Part shown: positions 57,832 to 64,000 of the stretch, one piece after another | How the letters are laid out: the number at the start of each line of letters is the position of its first letter | How positions within the stretch are numbered: the first letter of the stretch is position 1 | NCBI GenBank assembly: GCA_003996215.1 | Contig: QJPP01001603.1 | Location: forward strand, 434,001 to 498,000 | From: Jaltomata sinuosa | Taxonomy: Eukaryota > Streptophyta > Magnoliopsida > Solanales > Solanaceae | Length of the DNA: 64,000 bases | Direction: 5' to 3' | Position numbers and translations under genes: made by a program | The notes under the pieces: model-generated | The model's input: the letters and a program-made list of their open reading frames with translations, nothing else | Databases searched by the model: none | Told to the model about the DNA's origin: nothing

Positions 57832-58554
57832 TGTTGACACTCAATTTTTGCCCAACACTATCAGATTAATTACTAAGCTTTTAAACTTTGAAAAAAATTT
57901 AATAATTAATTTTTGCAATTAATAGAATTTCTTAAAATTAATTCCAGAGAATATTCTATAATTTTCATGAATAAAATACGTCTACATATACTTATAATAT
58001 ATATATGTATATTATTTTCTATGAATTTTGATAGATGTTCAAAGGATTTTTCCCAAATTATTTCAAAATATTTTAAAAGTGTTCATTTTAGTCAAAAATG
58101 ATTTAATTAGGAAATAAATTATGAAATTGTTATTTATAAATTTATAATTAAATATGTGACAAAATAATTATTTTTAGTTATTTAAATAATAAATGCTCAA
58201 TTAATTAATTCGTATTTAGTTTATATCTGTTCCAATTTCGGCCTAAACTCTTTAATTTTGATCGTTTGACTAAAATTTAAATCAATTGGTTTATATTTCA
58301 TCCAAATATGGCCACACTTGCAAAGCAAAGTGGCCAATATTTAAATTAACTTTAACCTTCCTAATTCAGCCTCACCAGCCCAATTCCTCAAGCCCAAATT
58401 CTCTCCTAATACCCGGCCCACTCTACCCAAATCCCCTATAATTCCGTCACTATCAAATAATATACACACATTAACACAAATATATACTCCCTCACATAAC
58501 ACGCTCCACACACTCTCTCTTATTTTCTCAAAAGAACACACCTGTACTTCTCAT
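57832..58554 (+). mobile_element. Element C 3' LTR, truncated
   Basis: Aligns with 29051-29760 of the 5' LTR, with a 16-bp extra piece near 58383. It breaks off after TACTTCTCATGC. About 3.2 kb of the LTR is absent from the window. Confidence 0.92.
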
Positions 58555-58637
58555 GCAGGTCGTTTGAGCATTGTTGTTGATAAAGAGAAGTTGTATTTGT
58601 TGTTTGCAAGGGGAATGAAAAAGACAAGAAAGAGGTG
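58555..58637 (-). repeat. Inverted 83-bp piece of element C LTR
   Basis: The reverse complement of 29769-29851, with scattered mismatches, fused head-on to the C LTR at 58554 and to the copia LTR at 58636-58637 with TG microhomology. In the 5' LTR the same piece lies a few bases further along in forward orientation, so this is a local fold-back. Confidence 0.9.
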
Positions 58638-58938
58638 AATTGTCTTTACATGAGTGCATAGCCTTGCTATTTATAGATCTATACAATGCACCTTAGAAAT
58701 ATCTTCTAACTACTCTAACAACCTTCCACTAGCCAGCTCATCGAGTGTTCACACCCTAACAACCTTCAGCTGACTAACAAACTAACTACCGGAATTATAA
58801 CTAACTCAATGCAACAGTAAAAGCTGAAAACAGTAACAAACTGTTTTAATGAAACAGTAACAAATAGTAACAGACTTAACTACTAAGCTAAGCATGTTTA
58901 ACTAAACTAAACTCAGCTAGGTATATGTATTTTTAACA
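58636..58938 (-). mobile_element. Element F 3' LTR, truncated
   Basis: 303 bp matching 63577-63879 with one mismatch (C at 58915 against T). Minus-strand TATAAATA box at 58668-58675. Confidence 0.94.
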
Positions 58939-58953
58939 TTCCCCCTCAAGTTG
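58939..58953 (-). other. Element F polypurine tract
   Basis: Minus strand CAACTTGAGGGGGAA directly before the 3' LTR. It overlaps the end of the pol frame. Confidence 0.85.
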
Positions 58954-60130
58954 CAGGGTGCAATATATTGAGCACACCAAGCTTGCCTAACAAGTGCAAA
59001 TGCTGATCTTGTCCTAAGCCTTTTGTCAGCAAATCAGCCACCTGTTGCTGTGTGTGGACATACATTGTCTCAACCATACCCGACTTGATTTTTTCCCTAA
59101 TAAAATGACAATCAATCTCTATGTGCTTAGTCCTCTCATGAAAGACGGGATTGGCTGCCAGCTGAATAGCAGATTTGCTATCACTGAAGACTGTGATAGG
59201 CATGTTGATAGTCACATTTAATTCTGTGAAGAGACCTAGTAACCAAGTGACTTCTGATACAGCCGAGGCCATGCTCCTATATTCAGCCTCAGCTGAGCTC
59301 CTGGATATAGTTTGTTGCTTCTTTGACTTCCAAGACACTAGGGATTCTCCAAACTTCACCACATAGCCTGTGACAGATCTTCTGGTGTTTGGGCATGCAG
59401 CCCAGTCTGAATCACACCAACAAGTCAGTTCTGCAGTTGGTTGAGCCCTTAGCCAAATTCCTTGGCCAACTGTGCCTTTCAAGTACCTTACTACTCTGTT
59501 AGCTGCCTCCCAATGTGACCTCTTGGGGTGCTGCATGAACTGGCTAAGAGTCTGCACAGCATAGCTAATGTCAGGTCTTGTGATAGTTGCATACATGAGC
59601 TTTCCAACTAATCTTTGATAAGGGTTAATATCCTTCAAGACTATATCTTCATGACTTCCAATAGCCTGATCAAACTCTACTGTTGTCAATCTCAGATTGG
59701 ATTCCAGTGGTGTAGATGCTGGTTTTGCACCACTTAATCCAACATCAGAAATAAGCTCAAGAATATACTTCCTCTGATTCAGAATTACCCCATTCTTAGA
59801 TCTTAACACTTCAATACCTAAGAAATATTTAAGCTCCCCTAGATCCTTGAGTTTGAACTGCTGATGCAATGCAGTTTTTGCTTCACAAATCATTTGTTCA
59901 TTGTCCCCAGTGATGAGCAAGTCATCCACATACACCAAGACAATGACCATCCCCTCTTTCCTTTTTAAAGTGAATAAGGAATAGTCATGAGTGCTCTGAT
60001 TGAAACCTGTAGCTAACAAGGCAGAGGTGAGCTTAATATTCCACTGCCTAGATGCCTGCTTGAGCCCATATAGTGACTTCAATAACTTGCAAACCTGATT
60101 CCTTCCTTCCTTTCTAAAGCCTTCAGGCAT
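58946..60130 (-). pseudogene. Element F reverse transcriptase (C-terminal) and RNase H
   Basis: The 394-codon frame is the end of pol. It starts within the RT fingers (KSLYGLKQASRQWN), has the catalytic box VLVYVDDLLITGDNEQ and LNQRKYILELISDVGLSGAK, then RNase H (WCDSDWAACPNTRRSVTGYV, SRSSAEAEYRSMASAVSEVT, FSDSKSAIQLAANPVFHERT, KHIEIDCHFIREKIKSGMVE). All catalytic residues I can place are kept. It is out of frame with the preceding part because one A is missing from a short A-run near 60125, the only frameshift in the element. Confidence 0.93.
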
Positions 60131-61362
60131 TTTCTATAAACCTCCTCATCCAAATCACCCTGTAGGAATGCATTATAAACATCCATTTGGTACAAACACC
60201 AACCCTTGGAGACAGCCAAAGCTATAATACACCTGACAGTCACCATCTTGGCAACTGGTGAGAAGGTGTCATGGTAGTCTAGTCCTTCTTGTTGACTATA
60301 CCCTTTGGCTACTAATCTTGCCTTGAACCTCTCCACTTCCCCATTGGCTTGGTACTTGATCTTATACACCCATTTTGAACCAACTGTATTCTTGTCTTGA
60401 GGTAAATCCACTATCTCCCAAGTGTTGTTATCTTCAAGAGCCTGTATCTCCAACTTCATGGCTTGAATCCACCTTTCATCTTTAACAGCTTGAGTGTAGT
60501 TTTGAGGCTCTATTAATGCACAGAATTTGCTCAGGTAGCTATGATAGCTAGAAGTAGTCTTGTCATAGGAGAGATGGTTAGCTAGGGGATATCTGGTTCC
60601 CTGACTTTTCACTGGTGCTGCATAATCCTTCATCCAAACAGGTTGTCTAGTGACTCTACTAGTCTTTCTTGGTGCATCATTAGCAGGAAGTGGCTGTACA
60701 ATAGGAACCTGTGTGTCAGGTGTATAATCATGATCTGGACCATCCTGAGCTGACACTTCATGGGGAGGTGTAACAGGAGCTGGGATGGTAGTCATCACAG
60801 TTTCACTTTCCTCCTGAGTATGTTCTGTGACCTGGTCAACAACAAAATCCTCAGAGATTCTAAGAGTATCTGTGGGCTTATCAGCAGTCTTGGCAAAAGG
60901 AAAAATGTTTTCCTGAAAAATAACATCTCTGGTAACAAAAAACTTGCTGGTATTCAAATCCATCAACAAGTAGCCCTTTTGTGTAGTAGAGTATCCCATC
61001 AATACTGCAGTCCTTGCTCTTGCTGAGAACTTATCTCCTTTTGGAATCATAGAAGCATAGCTAAGGCACCCTATCACCCTAAGATGTGATAAGGATGGAA
61101 CCTTTGAGAATAAGACTTCATATGGACTTTTCCCATGTATAGTTGTAGAGGGTAATCTATTCATCAAATAGGCTGCAGTCTTCACATTCACACCCCAAAA
61201 CTTGATAGGCATGTGAGCTTGGAATCTAATGGCTCTGGCAATATTCAAGATCTGTCTATGCTTCCTCTCCACCACACCATTTTGTTGTGGTGTGTGAGGA
61301 CAGCTACTTTGATGCAACACTCCTAAGGACTTGAATAATTCCTTGCACTGAGAATTGAAGAA
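60079..61362 (-). pseudogene. Element F integrase C-terminal part and RT start
   Basis: After the stop at 61363 the same frame stays open to about 60079. It carries the end of the integrase core with its catalytic glutamate (HTPQQNGVVERKHRQILNIA), the GKSPYEVLF and GYSTTQKGYLLMDL segments typical of copia, a variable Pro/Thr-rich linker (about 60640-60900), and the RT N-terminus (WVYKIKYQANGEVERFKARL, QQEGLDYHDTFSPVAKMVTV). The frame is lost at the frameshift near 60125. Confidence 0.93.
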
Positions 61363-63372
61363 TTATGTCCCATTATCTGATCTCACTATCTTTACAGTAG
61401 TACCAAATTGCGTTTTAATCATCAAGAACAAATCTTTAATAGCGACAATAGTTTCTGATTTAAGCTGTAACAAGTGTATCCATGTATACCTACTGCAATC
61501 ATCCACAACTGTAAGGAAGTAGTATTTCTTGTCAAAGGTTGGGGTTTTGTATGGTCCCCAAAGATCCATATGTACAATATCAAAGCATGCAGATGCTCTA
61601 GAGATGCTAACAGGAAATGCTAGTCTAGCTTGCTTAGCTAAAGGACAAACAGGACAGTTGTGTAAAAGTTCCATGTCTCTATTGTGTTCCACTAGATCCA
61701 AAGACTTCAGAATTTGGGCTGAGGGATGCCCAAGTCTTTTGTGCCATAGGTGACAGTCCTGTACAGATGCTCCTGCAACTATTTTCTGGTGATTTTGAGC
61801 TTTATTTCTTCTTCTTATTCCACATCCACTCTTGAATATGTACAACTCTCCTTCAGCTTTACCAATCCCCCTCACCCTGCCACTGTAGAGGTCCTGAAAC
61901 ACACAAAAGTCAGGGTAAAAGGAAACAAAACATCTCAGTTGTCTAGTGATCTTGGAGACTGATATGAGATTAAACTTGAAATCTGGCACATATAACACAT
62001 CCTTCACAGCCTCCTCTTCAAGGATAAATGCCTCTCCAATGTCTGCTATGTCAACACTAGCTCCAGTGGGCAAATGCACTTGATCTATTTGTGACTTCAT
62101 TACATTGTGATCTTTGGTGAAAACATTTTTGTTTGCTGTGATATGATGAGTGGCCCCTGAGTCCACTATCCAATCCTGGGAGAATACATTAGACAAGCAA
62201 CAAGTGGCTATACCTGTCATGTTGACTTGTTTCATTTCTGTGGTGTCCTTGTTCAGCAATCCCAATATCTGTTTGTACTCTCCATCTGTGAATCCATGTC
62301 CCTTAGCTACACATGCATTATTCACCTCATAACTAGTAGATGCTACCTTTCCTGCATCATCACAGCTACCACTGATGTTGTTTGCCAAATGTTGACTTCC
62401 ATATTGGTTTCCATGTCCATCAGAATTGCCAGATCCTCCATTGAAACTTCCATATCCTTGATTGTTGTTACCTCCAGAGTGAACATTGTTATTTGATCCT
62501 CTTGTACTTCCATTATTGTAACCAGATCTCTTCCTTTGCTTCCAATCTGTGGGATACCCAATCAACTTGTAGCAATTTTCCCTGGTATGACCAGTGAAGT
62601 GACAATAGTCACATTTCTTCCTTTTTTGATTCTGATTACCATGATTAGAACCATGACCTCGATTAACTAGCATAGCTATTGGATCAGTTTTGTCATTTAC
62701 AGTGTTCACGCAGGCCAAATGCTGAATCTCATCCTCTATAATCATAGCATAGGCTTGATTTAGTGATGGAGTGACTCCCTTCAATAGGATCTGTCTGCGA
62801 GCTTGGTCATATGAGTCATTTAGACCACTTAGGAACTGAATCAACCTCAATTGATATAGGTGATCTGCATATTCCTTGGATTTTGGACAAGTACAACTAG
62901 GAGCAGGTACTACAGCATCATACTCTCCCCATAAATTCTTCAATTTCGTAAAATACACCGACACTGAATCACTGCCTTGTGACAAAGTGTTAATTTCTCT
63001 ATGTAACTGGTAGAGTCTCATACGATTTACCTTATCAAAGCGTTCCTTCAGATCCTCCCATACTTCATGTGCACTCGTTGCATATACAATTCCACTTAGC
63101 AGCTCTTCACTAACAGTTCCCATTAACCATGAAAGTACGATTGCATTACAGGTTTCCCATTGTTCATGCAATTCTTCTCTGTATAATCCTCTGCTACAAG
63201 CTCCAGTAACAAATCCATATTTCCTTTTTCCTAGCAATGCTATCCTCATCGATCGACTCCAGACTCCATAGTTTTCCGATTCAGTCAGCTTGATAGGAAT
63301 TAATACAGCTCCTGATGCATCCGATGGACCTATATACAGAGGATCATTTTGATCTATCTTTATAGCTGCCAT
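61363..63372 (-). pseudogene. Element F Gag, protease and integrase N-terminal part
   Basis: The 669-codon frame starts at ATG 63372 (MAAIKIDQNDPLYIGPSDAS). Gag has YGVWSRSMRIALLGKRKYGF and YFTKLKNLWGEYDAVVPAPS, and the zinc knuckle CDYCHFTGHTRENC at 62572-62613 is perfect. Protease has DWIVDSGATHHIT, with DSGA at 62152-62163. Integrase has the HHCC finger (HLWHKRLGHPS and NCPVCPLAKQA), then FDIVHMDLWGPYKTPTFDKK and FLTVVDDCSRYTWIHLL. The frame ends in VKIVRSDNGT at a TAA (61363-61365) where the family has glutamate codon GAA, a single-base nonsense change. Confidence 0.94.
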
Positions 63373-63465
63373 TTCTAGGTTTTCTTCAATTGTTTCGAGA
63401 ATCTAAACCTCGTTTCTGAACTATATTCGTCTGTAATTCTTCTCTATGCAGTTATCGACAACACC

Positions 63466-63477
63466 GCTCTGATACCA
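63466..63477 (-). other. Element F primer-binding site
   Basis: Minus strand TGGTATCAGAGC, exact initiator-Met tRNA type, directly after the 5' LTR end. Confidence 0.92.
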
Positions 63478-63879
63478 TGTGAAAAACTATGATCTAAGCT
63501 CAGCTGTAACCACATTTAAGCAAGGAACTCATTGACGGAGAAGAAGAAGATTCATTGAGAAGAATTTGGGGAAAAATGAATTGTCTTTACATGAGTGCAT
63601 AGCCTTGCTATTTATAGATCTATACAATGCACCTTAGAAATATCTTCTAACTACTCTAACAACCTTCCACTAGCCAGCTCATCGAGTGTTCACACCCTAA
63701 CAACCTTCAGCTGACTAACAAACTAACTACCGGAATTATAACTAACTCAATGCAACAGTAAAAGCTGAAAACAGTAACAAACTGTTTTAATGAAACAGTA
63801 ACAAATAGTAACAGACTTAACTACTAAGCTAAGTATGTTTAACTAAACTAAACTCAGCTAGGTATATGTATTTTTAACA
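63478..63879 (-). mobile_element. Element F 5' LTR
   Basis: 402 bp, complete. Minus-strand TATAAATA at 63609-63616. Sense start TGTTAAAAATACATATACC. Confidence 0.93.
63609..63616 (-). promoter_or_regulatory. Candidate TATA box of element F 5' LTR
   Basis: TATAAATA on the minus strand, about 265 bp into the sense LTR. It would drive the copia transcript. Confidence 0.65.
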
Positions 63880-64000
63880 CATACAATGTATACAATGAAT
63901 AAAATATTTGATAAGTACATATACGCGGTTAAGTTACATATTTATTAAATATATGTGATCTATTAACTCGACTAATTTAACTTCATGCCAATCGAGTAGG
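63880..64000. other. Unassigned flank
   Basis: AT-rich sequence that does not match the C LTR or any other element in the window. No gene seen. It does not continue the sequence on the other side of F, so the two flanks of F come from different places. Confidence 0.6.

Larger units (their letters stand above)
29051..58554 (+). mobile_element. Element C: Tat-like Ty3/gypsy element, multiply interrupted
   Basis: Plus strand. The parts are a 5' LTR (29051-32987), a primer site, a 1-kb leader, a gag remnant, RT-RNase H, the integrase C-terminus split by D and E, a long 3' non-coding region with tandem repeats, a polypurine tract and a truncated 3' LTR (57832-58554). Both LTRs start TGTTGACACTCAATTTTT. 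The RT (MPGLSIDIVSHKLLINPGF), integrase tail (EWVRTHYEQLMLID) and repeat-rich 3' untranslated region fit the Tat lineage as I know it. It inserted in element B. D (37936-46796) and E (46908-53739) inserted in it later. No frame is intact. Confidence 0.87.
58636..63879 (-). mobile_element. Element F: young Ty1/copia retrotransposon
   Basis: Minus strand. The 5' LTR is 63478-63879 (402 bp, TGTTAAAAATACAT to TTTTTCACA in sense), followed by a Met-type primer site, one gag-pol gene, a polypurine tract and a 3' LTR (58636-58938) that lacks its last 99 bp. The two LTRs differ at a single base over 303 shared bases. Gag-pol has only one nonsense codon and one frameshift, so insertion is recent. A TSD cannot be tested because the left end is lost. 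Confidence 0.95.

Overview
This is plant nuclear repeat DNA, built almost entirely of nested LTR retrotransposons. No intact host gene, rRNA, tRNA or CRISPR array is supported. The plant initiator-Met-type primer sites, chromovirus, Tat-like and Athila-like Ty3/gypsy elements, a Ty1/copia element and a Mutator-type MITE all indicate an angiosperm. The LTR style (CCGCTATAGCGG and TGACGGTCCGTCA motifs, LTRs starting TGTAATGACCC) resembles what I know from Solanaceae. That family-level guess is from memory and is not proven here.

Layout: (1) 1-1429, the end of a minus-strand gypsy LTR cut by the window edge. (2) 1430-2692, AT-rich non-coding DNA holding a 308-bp Mutator-type MITE with a 9-bp target duplication. 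(3) 2693-29050, an old minus-strand Ty3/gypsy tandem (LTR - internal A - LTR - internal B) sharing its middle LTR. The left LTR is split by a plus-strand solo LTR (4148-6217). Internal A is split by element X (10224-21663), a LARD-like non-autonomous element with about 4-kb LTRs and perfect 5-bp target duplications. (4) 29051-58554, element C, a plus-strand Tat-like gypsy with a 3.9-kb 5' LTR. It is interrupted in pol by element D (37936-46796, a chromovirus with a truncated 5' LTR) and by element E (46908-53739, an Athila-like element encoding only Gag and protease, with perfect CCATA target duplications). The 3' untranslated part of C holds three kinds of tandem repeat. Its 3' LTR breaks off at 58554. 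(5) 58555-58637, an 83-bp inverted piece of C LTR. (6) 58636-63879, element F, a very young minus-strand Ty1/copia element with only one nonsense codon and one frameshift and near-identical LTRs. (7) 63880-64000, unassigned flank.

Inferred order of events: the A/B tandem is oldest. The solo LTR, X and C landed in it, and D and E landed in C. F and the fold-back junction beside it look most recent. All coding capacity is element-borne (Gag, protease, reverse transcriptase, RNase H, integrase, chromodomain), and all of it carries stops or frameshifts. X and E look mobilised in trans. The best candidates for something unusual are clusters of short perfect palindromes near the 5' end of LTRs in several otherwise dissimilar families, the shared termini of X and A, the Gag-PR-only element E, and the inverted-repeat junction next to F.
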